The notes beneath the pieces were generated by a model that was not told the origin of the DNA, did not search any database, and worked only from the letters and a program-made list of their open reading frames with translations. This document shows, piece by piece, positions 20,222-29,039 of a stretch of DNA of 45,632 nucleotides; the stretch's first letter is position 1; every line of letters starts with the position of its first letter. Made by a program: the position numbers and the translations under genes. The stretch covers positions 1 to 45,632 of IMG/VR virus record IMGVR_UViG_3300042934_001363; one strand, given 5' to 3'. The DNA comes from a virus.

Positions 20222-22157
20222 GGCCTGCCAGGCGGCGATGTCTGCCGGCTTGCTGTCTCTGCGCCGCGATTCACCGCAGACGCCGGTGGCCTGGGCGGAC
20301 GATCACTTCTACCTCTCCAGCGAGTCGTCCTACCAGGAAGGCCGCTGGGAGACGCTGCCCTACCAGGTGGCCATCCTCAACGCGATGGGGAACGACGAGA
20401 TCCGGGTGGTCAACGTGATCAAGTCGGCCCGGGTCGGCTACTCGAAAATGCTGCTGGCGGCCTCGGCCTACCAGATCGAGCACAAGCGGCGGCACATCGC
20501 GTTCTTTCTGCCTGACGATGGCAGTGCGGACCTCTTCATGAAGTCCGAGATCGAGACAATGATCCGCGACGTAGGCGCTGTCCGTGAGCTAGCGCCCTGG
20601 CATGGCAAGAAGCACCGGGACAACACGCTCGACATCAAGAAATTCAGCCACGGCAAGCAGCTGTGGTGCCGCGGGGGCGCTGCGGGCAAGAATTACCGGG
20701 CGATCTCCGCTGACACCGTCATCTATGACGAACTGGCGGCCTTCGACCACGACATCGACAAAGAAGGCTCGCCGCTGGTCCTGGGCGACAAGCGTATCGA
20801 GGGCTCGACGTTCCCGAAGTCGATTCGAGGCAGCACACCGAAACTGCGCGGCCCCATCGACCGGGGTGGCTGTCAAATCGAAGGCGCCGTCCAAAAGTCG
20901 CCGCATTTGTTCCGCTTTCACCTGCCGTGCCCGCACTGCGGCGCCGAGCAGTACCTGAAGTGGGGTGGCAAGGACTGCTCCTTCGGGATCAAGTGGGATC
21001 CGGCCAAGCCCGATGACGCCTGGTATGTCTGCGAGGTGACCAGCTGCCTGATCCGCTATCCGGAGGCGCTGGAGGCTCAGCGCCTGGCGCGCTGGGTGTG
21101 CGAGAAAACCGGCATCTGGACCCGCGATGGCTTCGATTTCTTCGACGCCGAGGGCCAGCCGATCCCGACCCCGGAGTCGCTGAGCTTCCACATCTGGACG
21201 GCCTACAGCTTCTTCGTGTCCTGGGGCCGCATTGCCCAGGACTTCCTGCAGGCCAAGGGCAGCCGCAGCGACCTGAAGACCTTCGTCAACACCACCTTGG
21301 GCGAGACCTGGGAGGAAGACCAAGGCGAACGACTGGAATGGGACACGCTGCTGGGACGCCGCGAGGTCTGGCAGGGCGAGATACCGGCGCAGGCCGTGGC
21401 GCTCACCGGCGGCGGCGACACTCAGGACGACCGCTACGAGGGACGCGTCTGGGCCTGGGGCCCGAACGAGGAGTGCTGGCTGGTCTATCGCTTCGTGCTG
21501 ATGGGTGATCCTGGTGGGGAAGAACTGCGCCGCAAGCGAGATCTGGAGCTTCACCGGCAGTTCACCCGGGCCGATGGCCTGGTGATGAAGGTTGAGCGCT
21601 GGTGCTGGGACGCCGGCGGCCACTACATGGACCAGGTCTGCGACGACAGCAAGAAGAACGGCGTGCTCTGGATGATCCCCATCATCGGCGCGCCGATCTA
21701 CGGCAAGCCCATCGCGAGCTTCCCGACCAAGCGCAACAAGCACGGCGTCTACCTGACCACGGTCGGTACCGACAACGCCAAAGAGCTGTTCTACAGCCGC
21801 CTCCGGCTGCCGCTGGACGTGGCGAAGAGCCAGGCCGGCATCTCTCAGCCGCAAGTGGTTCACCTGCCAGCCAACGACCTCATCTGCGATGAGGCGGAGG
21901 TCAAGCAGATGACCGCCGAGAGCAAGGTGCTGAAGCTGGTCGGTGGCGTGCAGCAGTACCGGTGGGACAACAAGGGGCGCCGGAACGAAGCGGGCGACTG
22001 CTTCGTTTACTCCCTGGCCGCGCTGCGGATCAGCCAGCAACGCTTTGGCTTGGACCTGAACGCCCTGGTGGCCGCCCCCGAAGCCGGCGGCGACACCGCT
22101 GCAACCGAACAGCCCCGCGAGCGGGCGCGCAAGAAATCTGACTTCTGGAACCGATGA
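20193..22157 (+). CDS. Terminase large subunit (GpA family)
   Basis: Motor and nuclease that cuts cos DNA and pumps it into the prohead. The 654-residue protein has the GpA-family ATPase in the first half: a Walker A-like KSARVGYSK at about residues 75-83, Walker B VIYDELAAFD near 180, and a cysteine-containing insert (CPHCGAEQYLKW). The second half, with TGGGDTQDDRYEGRVWAWGP and CDEAEVKQM, is the nuclease domain. Length and order match lambda gpA. Confidence 0.95.
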   Translation: MTSLSIAQIEACQAAMSAGLLSLRRDSPQTPVAWADDHFYLSSESSYQEGRWETLPYQVAILNAMGNDEIRVVNVIKSARVGYSKMLLAASAYQIEHKRRHIAFFLPDDGSADLFMKSEIETMIRDVGAVRELAPWHGKKHRDNTLDIKKFSHGKQLWCRGGAAGKNYRAISADTVIYDELAAFDHDIDKEGSPLVLGDKRIEGSTFPKSIRGSTPKLRGPIDRGGCQIEGAVQKSPHLFRFHLPCPHCGAEQYLKWGGKDCSFGIKWDPAKPDDAWYVCEVTSCLIRYPEALEAQRLARWVCEKTGIWTRDGFDFFDAEGQPIPTPESLSFHIWTAYSFFVSWGRIAQDFLQAKGSRSDLKTFVNTTLGETWEEDQGERLEWDTLLGRREVWQGEIPAQAVALTGGGDTQDDRYEGRVWAWGPNEECWLVYRFVLMGDPGGEELRRKRDLELHRQFTRADGLVMKVERWCWDAGGHYMDQVCDDSKKNGVLWMIPIIGAPIYGKPIASFPTKRNKHGVYLTTVGTDNAKELFYSRLRLPLDVAKSQAGISQPQVVHLPANDLICDEAEVKQMTAESKVLKLVGGVQQYRWDNKGRRNEAGDCFVYSLAALRISQQRFGLDLNALVAAPEAGGDTAATEQPRERARKKSDFWNR

Positions 22158-22363
22158 CCATGGCCTTCACCCGCGAACAGCACCAGGCGCTGCAGGAGGC
22201 GATCGCCAATGGCGCGCTGACCGTGGACTTTAACGGCCGGCGCGTCACCTATCGATCGCTCGACGAGATGATCCGCATCCTGTCGCTCATGGAGCGCGAT
22301 CTGGGCGGCAACCAGGTACCCAACGACCGGCGGCGCTACGCCGGCTTCTCGAAAGGCCACTGA
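22154..22363 (+). CDS. gpW-like head-tail joining protein
   Basis: A 69-residue protein (TREQHQALQEAIANGALTVD, VTYRSLDEMIRILSLMERDL) matching the small gpW family that completes the head at the portal in lambda. The start overlaps the terminase stop by four bases and the portal gene starts one base after its stop, exactly the A-W-B order of lambda. Confidence 0.85.
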   Translation: MTMAFTREQHQALQEAIANGALTVDFNGRRVTYRSLDEMIRILSLMERDLGGNQVPNDRRRYAGFSKGH

Positions 22364-22364
22364 C

Positions 22365-23894
22365 ATGGGTGTGATCGACGACTGGTTTCCCGGCCTGGCC
22401 GCGAAGCGCGCTGAGCAGCGCCTGAAGAAAGCCCGCGCCGACACCGTGCGCGACATGCTGACCCGGCGCTTCGAAGGCGCCGCCGGCGGACGCCGCAATG
22501 AGGGATGGCGCAGCACCGGAACTGATGCCAACGCTGAGAACGCTCCGGCCCTGGCCAAGCTACGCAACCGCGCCCGCGACCTGCGCCGGAATAACCCCTA
22601 CGCCGAGCGGGCCATCACCGGCATCGCCGACAATGTGGTCGGGGCCGGTATCGTGCCGCGGCCCCTGGCTCGATCTGACCGGGCCAACAAGAAGCTGGGC
22701 GACCTCTGGCGTGTCTGGGCTGAGACCACTGTCTGCGATGCCGATGGCCTGGAGAACTTCTACGGCCTGCAGCACAAGGGGCTTGAAGTCGCTGCGGGTG
22801 ACGGCGAGGTGCTGCTGCGCCGTCGCCGCCGCTTCAGCTCCGACGGCCTGCCGGTCCCCCTGCAGATCCAGATGCTGGAGGCTGACTTCCTCGACGAGAG
22901 CAAAGACGGGCCGATAGGCGCGAATCGCATCATTCAGGGCGTCGAGTTCGACGTCATCGGGCGCCGAGTCGCCTACTGGCTCTTTGACGAGCATCCCGGC
23001 GCCAACGCTGCCTGGGGCTCGCTTACCTCCAAGCGGGTGCCGGCGGAAGACGTCATCCACCTGTACTTGCCCAAGCGCCCTGGTCAAGCCCGCGGCTTCA
23101 CCTGGCTCGCGCCGGTGATGCAGCGGATGCGCAGTCTGGACGAGATGGAAGACGCCGTGATGGAGCAGGCCAAGATCTCGGCTTGCTTCGCGGCGTTCGT
23201 CACTAAGGGCGACCAGGCGACCAGCAATACCAAGTCCCCGCTGATTGACCACGTCGAGCCCGGCATCGTGCAGGAGCTGGGCCTGGGTGAGAGCGTTAGC
23301 TTCGGCACGCCGCCCACCTTCAACGGGTACCAGCCCTATAGCTGGCAGAGCCTGCACGCGATTGCCGTTGGCCTGGGTGTCCCCTACGAGCTGCTGGCAG
23401 GGGACCTGAAGGGCGTCAACTTCTCCAGCGGCCGCATGGGCTGGCTGCACTTCGCCCGCCGGGTGGACGTTTGGCAATGGCGGATGCTGATCCCGCAGCT
23501 GTGCGAGGGCGTCTGGCGCTGGTTTATGGAGGCCCAGGCCTTGCTGCCGGGCGGCGTACTGGAAGATGCCCGCGCCGAGTGGGTACCGCCGCGCCGCGAC
23601 ATGGTGAACCCGAGCGAAGAGACCGAGAACCTCAAGGAGCGCATCCGCAACGGCCTGACTACCTGGCAGGACGGACTGCGGGAGCTGGGGGTAACCGATC
23701 CCGACGCCCACGCCGAGCAGATCGCCAAGAACAACGCCCTGCTGGACAAGCACGGCCTGATCCTCGACTGCGATCCGCGCCGCGTGGCCACCGCCGGCGC
23801 CGCCACTCCGGCGGATGCCAGCACCGATTCCACCGACGACAAAACTGACGAGAGTAAATCCGATGCCGGAAGCACTGACTCCCAAGACGCATGA
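22365..23894 (+). CDS. Portal protein (lambda gpB family)
   Basis: Forms the dodecameric ring through which DNA enters and leaves the capsid. The 509-residue sequence has the lambda-portal features RARDLRRNNPYAERAITGIA near residue 65, DGEVLLRRRRRF near 150, HLYLPKRPGQARGFTWLAPV near 225 and YELLAGDLKGVNFSSGRMGW near 345. The C-terminus is Asp/Ser/Thr-rich and overlaps the following gene by 32 bases, so the capsid gene starts inside it. Confidence 0.94.
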   Translation: MGVIDDWFPGLAAKRAEQRLKKARADTVRDMLTRRFEGAAGGRRNEGWRSTGTDANAENAPALAKLRNRARDLRRNNPYAERAITGIADNVVGAGIVPRPLARSDRANKKLGDLWRVWAETTVCDADGLENFYGLQHKGLEVAAGDGEVLLRRRRRFSSDGLPVPLQIQMLEADFLDESKDGPIGANRIIQGVEFDVIGRRVAYWLFDEHPGANAAWGSLTSKRVPAEDVIHLYLPKRPGQARGFTWLAPVMQRMRSLDEMEDAVMEQAKISACFAAFVTKGDQATSNTKSPLIDHVEPGIVQELGLGESVSFGTPPTFNGYQPYSWQSLHAIAVGLGVPYELLAGDLKGVNFSSGRMGWLHFARRVDVWQWRMLIPQLCEGVWRWFMEAQALLPGGVLEDARAEWVPPRRDMVNPSEETENLKERIRNGLTTWQDGLRELGVTDPDAHAEQIAKNNALLDKHGLILDCDPRRVATAGAATPADASTDSTDDKTDESKSDAGSTDSQDA

Positions 23895-25866
23895 GACCCC
23901 GCTTCGGGTGCTGCGGGCCGCGGTGCGCCCCGGCACCGTTGATACCGAGGCCCGCACCGTCGAGCTGGTATGGACCACCGGAGCCAAAGGCCGCCGCTGG
24001 GCCTGGGACGTGGGCAGCTACATGGAAGAGCTGGACCTGTCGCCAGATTCGGTCCGCCTGGAGCGGCTGAACAACGGCGCGCCGCTGCTCAACACCCACA
24101 GTACCTACGACCTGGACGACGTTCTGGGCGTGGTGGAGCGCGCCTGGATAGAAGGCGGGGAAGGCCGGGCCCTGGTCCGCTTCAGCGAGCGCGAGGAGGT
24201 GGAGCCCATCTTCCGCGACGTGAAGAGCGGGATCCTCCGCAACATCAGCGTCGGCTACGCCGTTCACAGCTACCAGGTGATCGAGGCGGAAGACGACAAG
24301 CTGCCGACCTACCGCGCCATCGACTGGGAGCCCCTGGAGCTCTCTCTGGTGCCGGTCGGCTTCGACGACGGGGCCAAGACCCGCAACGCGGAAAACCCCG
24401 CCGAGTACAAGGGCCCCCGTTTTCAAACCCAATTCAATGTCCGGGAGGCCCAAGCGCCTGCCGAGCAACCGGCCGCCGTGGCCACTACCCAAGAGGAACC
24501 TGTGATGACCGAAGAAGAGAAGCGCGCGGCCGAGCAGCAACGCCAAGCCGAGCAGCAGCAAGCGATCGATAACGAGCGCAAGCGCTGCCTGACCATCCGC
24601 CAGATGGCGCGCAAGGTTGGCCTGGGCGATGACGAGGTCGAAGGCCTGATCGAGCGCGGTGTGTCGGTGGCTGATGCCAGCGCTGCTCTGATCGACAAGG
24701 TCGCCGAGCGTCAGCAGGCCCAGCAAGGCCAGAGTCGCAACAGCCAGGCCACCGTGACCAGCACCACCGACACCGGCGTGCTGAATGCCAAGCGTGATGC
24801 CATGCAGGCCGCGCTGATCCATCGCTGCGATGCCAGCGCCCAGCTGCCGGAAGCCGCCCGCGAGTTCCGCGGCATGCGCCTGGTGGACATGGCTCGCGAG
24901 TTCGTGACCCTGTCCGGCGGTAACGCTCGCGGCATGACCGCTCAGGAAGTGGCCCGCGCCGCCCTGGGCTGCGATCGCCAGGCTGTACGCGCTGCCGGCA
25001 TGCACACCACCAGCGACTTCCCGCTGCTGCTGGGCAACACCGTCAACCGCACCCTGCGCGCTGGCTACGAGCTGGCCCCGCAGACCTGGCGCGTCCTGGG
25101 TCGCCAGACCACCGTGCCGGACTTCCGCGAAGTGACCCGCGCTGCCCTGGGCGACATCGCCGCTCTGGAGAAGGTGAAGGAACACGGCGAGTACAAGTAC
25201 GGCAGCCTGGACGAAGAAGGCGCCCCGCTGCGCGTCGTCAAGTACGGCAAGATCATCGCCATCACCTGGGAAGCCATCGTCAACGACGACCTGGGCGTCT
25301 TCACCCGGATCCCCACCGCGCTCGGCGCCGCCGCTGCGCAGACCGAGAGCGATGCGGTGTGGAGCCTGATCCTGGGCAACGCCAACTTCACCGACGGCAA
25401 GCCGTTCTTCGACGCCACCCACGGCAACGTGGCCGCCAGCGGCGGTGCGATCAACGCCACCACCCTGGCCGCTGCCCGTGCCGCGCTGCGCAAGCAGAAG
25501 TCCAAGGCTGGCCAGTTCCTCAACGTCGAGCCGAAGTACCTGGTGGTGGGCCCGGACAAAGAGCTGGAGGCCTACCAGTACACCAGTTCGCTGTACGTGC
25601 CGGCCAAGAACAGCGACATCAACGACCCGCGCAACGCCCAGCTGACCGTGATCGTCGATGCCCGCATCCCCGGCAACCAGTGGTTCCTGATCGCCACCCC
25701 CGGCCTGGTCGATACCTTGGAGTACGCCTACCTGGAAGGCGAGCAGGGCGTGTTCACCGAGACCCGCGAGGGCTTCGAGGTGGACGGCCTGGAGGTCAAG
25801 GCTCGCCTGGTCTTCGGCGCGGCCTGGATCGACTACCGCGGCGCCTACAAGAACCCCGGCAACTGA
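23863..25866 (+). CDS. Prohead protease / major capsid fusion protein
   Basis: A 667-residue fusion. Residues 15-185 resemble U35-type prohead proteases: RLNNGAPLLNTHS places a candidate His79 and ILRNISVGYAVHSY a candidate Ser129. Residues 215-320 are a glutamine/glutamate-rich helical scaffold region, and about 340-667 are the HK97-fold major capsid protein (TTSDFPLLLGNTVNRTLRAG, VGPDKELEAYQYTSSLYV). After cleavage the parts separate during maturation. An ATG at 24505 (residue 215) has AAGAGGAA upstream in frame, so a capsid-only product may also be made. ATG 23863 is used because the longer frame lies inside the portal gene. Confidence 0.92.
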   Translation: MPEALTPKTHETPLRVLRAAVRPGTVDTEARTVELVWTTGAKGRRWAWDVGSYMEELDLSPDSVRLERLNNGAPLLNTHSTYDLDDVLGVVERAWIEGGEGRALVRFSEREEVEPIFRDVKSGILRNISVGYAVHSYQVIEAEDDKLPTYRAIDWEPLELSLVPVGFDDGAKTRNAENPAEYKGPRFQTQFNVREAQAPAEQPAAVATTQEEPVMTEEEKRAAEQQRQAEQQQAIDNERKRCLTIRQMARKVGLGDDEVEGLIERGVSVADASAALIDKVAERQQAQQGQSRNSQATVTSTTDTGVLNAKRDAMQAALIHRCDASAQLPEAAREFRGMRLVDMAREFVTLSGGNARGMTAQEVARAALGCDRQAVRAAGMHTTSDFPLLLGNTVNRTLRAGYELAPQTWRVLGRQTTVPDFREVTRAALGDIAALEKVKEHGEYKYGSLDEEGAPLRVVKYGKIIAITWEAIVNDDLGVFTRIPTALGAAAAQTESDAVWSLILGNANFTDGKPFFDATHGNVAASGGAINATTLAAARAALRKQKSKAGQFLNVEPKYLVVGPDKELEAYQYTSSLYVPAKNSDINDPRNAQLTVIVDARIPGNQWFLIATPGLVDTLEYAYLEGEQGVFTETREGFEVDGLEVKARLVFGAAWIDYRGAYKNPGN

Positions 25867-25925
25867 TAGGTGAGGGCGCCTGCGGGCGCCCCTGCTGAGC
25901 CCTTCTCATCCAAGAGGAACGCTCC

Positions 25926-26276
25926 ATGAAGAACTTCATTCAAGCCGGCGACTGCATCACTCTGCCGGCCCCCACCGGCGGCACCGTGTCCGGCGATCTG
26001 TACAAGGTCGGCGGCCTGGTTGGCGTTGCGGCCACCACCGAGGCCGAAGGCAAGGACGTGGTGCTCAAGACCACCGGCGTCTTCGAGCTGGACAAGATCA
26101 GCGCCCAGGCCTGGGCCATCGGCGACGTGGTCTACATGAACGGCACCAGCCGCATGGCGACCAACGTCTCAGCCTCCGGCCTGTTCCGCATCGGTGTGGT
26201 TACCGAGGTCGCGGCCAACCCATCGGCCGTGGGCCGCGTCCGCCTGGACGGCACCTCCGTCACCGCGGTGGCGTGA
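25926..26276 (+). CDS. DUF2190 family capsid-associated protein
   Basis: A 116-residue protein (NFIQAGDCITLPAPTGGTVS, VVLKTTGVFELDKISAQAWA) of the DUF2190 type, regarded as a capsid decoration or cement protein that follows the major capsid gene in many siphophages. AAGAGGAAC precedes the ATG. It ends with a one-base overlap into the next start. Confidence 0.82.
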   Translation: MKNFIQAGDCITLPAPTGGTVSGDLYKVGGLVGVAATTEAEGKDVVLKTTGVFELDKISAQAWAIGDVVYMNGTSRMATNVSASGLFRIGVVTEVAANPSAVGRVRLDGTSVTAVA

Positions 26277-26590
26277 TGATGTTCGGCAAGCTCATCGAGC
26301 AGATGGAGATCATCGGGCATCGATGTCTTGCCGACTCCCGGGGCGACTACCTGGAAGCCGAAGCGCCGCCGGTGCGCGGCCTCCTGCTCCGGGTAGACCG
26401 CAACCTCCAGCAGAACGGCCCGGACGGGATCTTCCTGACCGGCCAGGCGGCCATCACCTGGCTGGTCAAGGATCTCCCGGCCGCCAACCGCGGGGCCTAT
26501 TTCGTCATCGGCTGCACCCGCTACCGGGTCGACGACATAGCCCGCGACGACGGCTACGAAATCATGGCCATCACCACTCCCGAGACCTGA
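26276..26590 (+). CDS. Head-tail joining protein (gpFII-like)
   Basis: A 104-residue protein (GKLIEQMEIIGHRCLADSRG, GIFLTGQAAITWLVKDLPAA) in the position of lambda FII, between the decoration protein and the tail terminator. Start options GTG 26273, ATG 26276 and ATG 26279 differ by one residue each; the ATG overlapping the stop (TGATG) is preferred. Confidence 0.65.
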   Translation: MMFGKLIEQMEIIGHRCLADSRGDYLEAEAPPVRGLLLRVDRNLQQNGPDGIFLTGQAAITWLVKDLPAANRGAYFVIGCTRYRVDDIARDDGYEIMAITTPET

Positions 26591-26593
26591 TCC

Positions 26594-27061
26594 ATGGCGA
26601 ACAAGCTGACGCTGATCCGGCACGCACTGCTGGCTCGGCTGGGCACCATCACGCCTGCCAACGACTACCGCACTGAGGCTGGTGCCAATGTCCGCTCTGG
26701 CTGGCTCAACGAGCTGGTGAAGGAGAAGGGCAGCGCTTTCCCCTTGATCGTCGTCCAGCCGGGCCGTGACCAGGCGCCGACGGCGGGCCCGGGCGCGATC
26801 AAGCTGGTGCGCGGCTACGACATCGTCGGCGCCGTCTCCACCCAGGTCGAGGATTACGAGGCGGTGCTGGATGAGCTGGAGCTGGACCTGCTGCAGGCAC
26901 TGACGCCGATTCCTGGCGTTCTGCTGCCCTGGGGCCGGCCGCACATCTCAGGCATCACCCTCGGTGCGCCGACGCATTACCCGCCTGGCGATGGCATGAA
27001 CGCCGCCGCTGTGCTGATCCCCATCTACCTTCACACCGTCATCGAGGGCCGCATGCCATGA
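26594..27061 (+). CDS. Tail terminator-like protein (gpU position)
   Basis: A 155-residue protein (NKLTLIRHALLARLGTITPA, FPLIVVQPGRDQAPTAGPGA, GVLLPWGRPHISGITLGAPT). Size, alpha/beta pattern and place between the joining protein and the tail tube fit a tail terminator. Its last four bases overlap the next gene. Confidence 0.65.
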   Translation: MANKLTLIRHALLARLGTITPANDYRTEAGANVRSGWLNELVKEKGSAFPLIVVQPGRDQAPTAGPGAIKLVRGYDIVGAVSTQVEDYEAVLDELELDLLQALTPIPGVLLPWGRPHISGITLGAPTHYPPGDGMNAAAVLIPIYLHTVIEGRMP

Positions 27062-27258
27062 CCGACAAGACCCAAGAAACCATTGATCGCGAGCCCCAGC
27101 GCTTCGAGGTCACGCTTATCAAGCCGCATACCCACGGCGGCGAAGAGCTGCAGCCCGGCGCCAAGATTCGCGTGACGGCCGAGCAGCGCGCCTGGCTGCG
27201 CGAGTCCGAAGTGATCGAAGAGCCCAAGCCCACCGCCGACATCTCGAAGGAGAAATAA
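27058..27258 (+). CDS. Small structural-region protein (66 aa)
   Basis: A 66-residue protein (RFEVTLIKPHTHGGEELQPG, VTAEQRAWLRESEVIEEP). It resembles a family of short proteins found just before tail tube genes (I recall it as DUF7210, unverified). It may fold as a small SH3-like domain. Four-base overlap upstream and one-base spacing to the tail tube gene. Confidence 0.6.
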   Translation: MTDKTQETIDREPQRFEVTLIKPHTHGGEELQPGAKIRVTAEQRAWLRESEVIEEPKPTADISKEK

Positions 27259-27259
27259 G

Positions 27260-28027
27260 ATGCCGCTGAAGAAAGAAACATTCGTTATCGGCGGTTGGCT
27301 GAAGGCTCGTGAGGCCGGCACCAACCTGCCTTTCCAGAAGTGCGGCCTGATCTCGACCATCCAGCATACCGTCGAAACCAACGACATCACCCTGGCCGAC
27401 ACCACCACCCCGCAGGGCGGCGAGTACGACTCGGTGTCGCGCGTCACCAGCGTGGGCCTGTCGGTCAACTTCCGCGAGCTCTACACCTGGGTGCTGGGCG
27501 CCTTGGTCTGGGGTGACACTACCAGCGTCCCGTCGACCACCCTGACCGATGAGACCCACCTGGCCGGCGTCGACGGCACCATCGCCCTGGCGCAGATGCC
27601 GTTGACCATCGCCAGTGTGGCCGCCGGCACCGGCTCCACCACCTTCAAGGAAGACGACGACTGGGTCATGACCGGCAGCGGCATCGAGCCGGTACCGGGC
27701 GGCGCCCTGGAAGCGGCCATTCTGGCAGCCGGCACCACGCCCTACAGCGTGAAGGTCAGCTACACCTCGGCCACGGTGGACGTCGTCCAGGCGCTGACCA
27801 ACAGCGGCAAGACCTTCGAATTCCTGTTCGAGGGTGAGAACGCCGCCGGCACCCAGAAGCGCATCGAGGCTCGCTACTTCCGCGTCCGCCTGAACCCGGC
27901 GTCCAGCTTCGACTGGATTAACACCGAGGACTTCATGGGCGCCGAGACCACCGCCAAGGTGCTGCTGGACTCCTCGAAAGTCGGCGCCGGTCTGTCGAAA
28001 TACTGCCGGATCCGCAAAGAGGTCTGA
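27260..28027 (+). CDS. Major tail tube protein
   Basis: A 255-residue beta-rich protein (CGLISTIQHTVETNDITLAD, SRVTSVGLSVNFRELYTWVL, DFMGAETTAKVLLDSSKVGA) in the position of lambda gpV, ahead of the tail chaperone and tape measure. It would polymerise into the non-contractile tube. AAGGAG lies before the ATG at 27260. A moron separates it from the chaperone gene. Confidence 0.8.
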   Translation: MPLKKETFVIGGWLKAREAGTNLPFQKCGLISTIQHTVETNDITLADTTTPQGGEYDSVSRVTSVGLSVNFRELYTWVLGALVWGDTTSVPSTTLTDETHLAGVDGTIALAQMPLTIASVAAGTGSTTFKEDDDWVMTGSGIEPVPGGALEAAILAAGTTPYSVKVSYTSATVDVVQALTNSGKTFEFLFEGENAAGTQKRIEARYFRVRLNPASSFDWINTEDFMGAETTAKVLLDSSKVGAGLSKYCRIRKEV

Positions 28028-28064
28028 AGGTCGCATTCATACGACTAAATCGACCCTTCATCAG

Positions 28065-28087
28065 AACCCTGCCCAGTGCTGGGTTTT
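28065..28087 (+). terminator. Terminator after the tail tube gene
   Basis: AACCC-T-GC, loop, GC-T-GGGTT followed by TTGG; one T-T mismatch and a weak T-run. It marks the left edge of the inserted accessory gene 28140-28589. Confidence 0.45.
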
Positions 28088-28139
28088 GGTGCTTTACCTA
28101 GATTGATACATTCCTCTCATTTTCTTGGGAGGAGCCGCC

Positions 28140-28589
28140 TTGAAAAAATCAGTTTTGTTGATCTTTCTGGCGCTGGGTCTCGGCCATCAGGCGAGCGCAG
28201 AGACGATATTCAAATGCGTGGATGATTCCGGGAAGATAACTTTCACCGCCCGTGCGAACTGTCCCGGCGGTCATGAGCTGGAATCTTCAGTGACAAAAGT
28301 AAACGTCAGGCCCAGCGGGGATGACGAGTCAGTTGTCATGGCTGATCCGTCGCGCCGGGCGGCAAGAGTCCCCCAGCAGCAAGTCGTCGTAGCGGGAAAG
28401 GTCCCTAAGCGCGTCGTTACTGACCCTAATGTTGAGCAGGCCTGGTCGAAGACCAGTACCTATCGGCGAGGCTATGTGCCTCCTGCCCGCGTCAGAATTG
28501 TCGAGAAAACCATCCGGTCTTCCGGCAGAAACAAGGATGGAAGTACCTGGGGATCCGCTACGAGGGTTCAGGTGCCAATTGTCGAATAG
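28140..28589 (+). CDS. Secreted DUF4124-like protein (moron)
   Basis: A 149-residue exported protein. The start is the TTG at 28140, five bases after GGGAGGAG, giving a signal peptide (KKSVLLIFLALGLGHQASA). The mature N-terminus ETIFKCVDDSGKITFT followed by CPGG resembles the DUF4124 domain of Proteobacterial envelope proteins. The rest is basic and low-complexity (VPQQQVVVAGKVPKRVV). It is inserted between tail tube and tail chaperone genes, bracketed by terminators and lower in GC than they are, so it is a lysogenic-conversion candidate. Confidence 0.75.
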   Translation: MKKSVLLIFLALGLGHQASAETIFKCVDDSGKITFTARANCPGGHELESSVTKVNVRPSGDDESVVMADPSRRAARVPQQQVVVAGKVPKRVVTDPNVEQAWSKTSTYRRGYVPPARVRIVEKTIRSSGRNKDGSTWGSATRVQVPIVE

Positions 28590-28597
28590 CGTCAACA

Positions 28598-28620
28598 AGC
28601 CCGCCTCGGCGGGTTTTTTT
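28598..28620 (+). terminator. Intrinsic terminator after the DUF4124-like gene
   Basis: CCCGC, loop CTCG, GCGGG followed by seven T. Ends the accessory gene and lies just before the chaperone ribosome site. Confidence 0.8.
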
Positions 28621-28637
28621 ATGCCCAGGAGAAAGCA

Positions 28638-28940
28638 ATGTCCGAACTATCCAGCTCCCGCGTTTTGAATCTGGACGGCCGCGAGGTGATCGTGCGAGAG
28701 CTGACAGTGGCAGGCGTGCGCCAGATGCTTATGGCTGAAATCGGTGAAGACGTGGTGAACCTGCAGCTCTTCAGTGACGTTCGCCTGGAGGATCTGGTGC
28801 AGATGACATCTCTGACCGCTGACCAGATTGACGCAATGCGACCCAGCCAGCTGGAGCAGGTCATCAAAGCGTGCAAGGAGATGAACCCGGATTTTTTCGG
28901 GATGCTGGTGCGCCTGGAGGCTCTCCGCGCCAAGCGTTAA
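28638..28940 (+). CDS. Tail assembly chaperone (gpG-like)
   Basis: A 100-residue chaperone (LNLDGREVIVRELTVAGVRQ, LEDLVQMTSLTADQIDAM, KACKEMNPDFFGMLVRLEAL) that coats the tape measure protein during tail assembly. As in lambda G/GT, a fraction of ribosomes should shift frame near the end at TTTTTTC (28892-28898), giving a longer GT form to 29038. AGGAGAAAGCA precedes the ATG. The tape measure gene follows immediately. Confidence 0.85.
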   Translation: MSELSSSRVLNLDGREVIVRELTVAGVRQMLMAEIGEDVVNLQLFSDVRLEDLVQMTSLTADQIDAMRPSQLEQVIKACKEMNPDFFGMLVRLEALRAKR

Positions 28941-29038
28941 ACCAGCTAGATCAAACCGTTTGCACGCTGATTCGCCTGGGGCATCACCAAGCATTCAGCT
29001 ACCCATGGCGGCTTTTCCTCCGATCTCTGAAGGCCTGA
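28892..29038 (+). other. Programmed -1 frameshift to the GT form of the chaperone
   Basis: Codons GAT TTT TTC at 28890-28898 contain T TTT TTC, a perfect X XXY YYZ slippery heptamer in the right phase. In the -1 frame there is no stop until TGA at 29036-29038, two bases before the tape measure ATG, and the encoded tail (RQALNQLDQTVCTLIRLG, then FSYPWRLFLRSLKA) looks like a genuine gpT-type domain. The frameshifted product would have about 133 residues. Confidence 0.85.
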
Positions 29039-29039
29039 T

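Noticed and set aside
20589-25422. Long leftward open frames opposite terminase, portal and capsid genes
   Set aside because: They are shadows in GC-rich DNA; the plus-strand genes are well supported by family motifs and overlap spacing.
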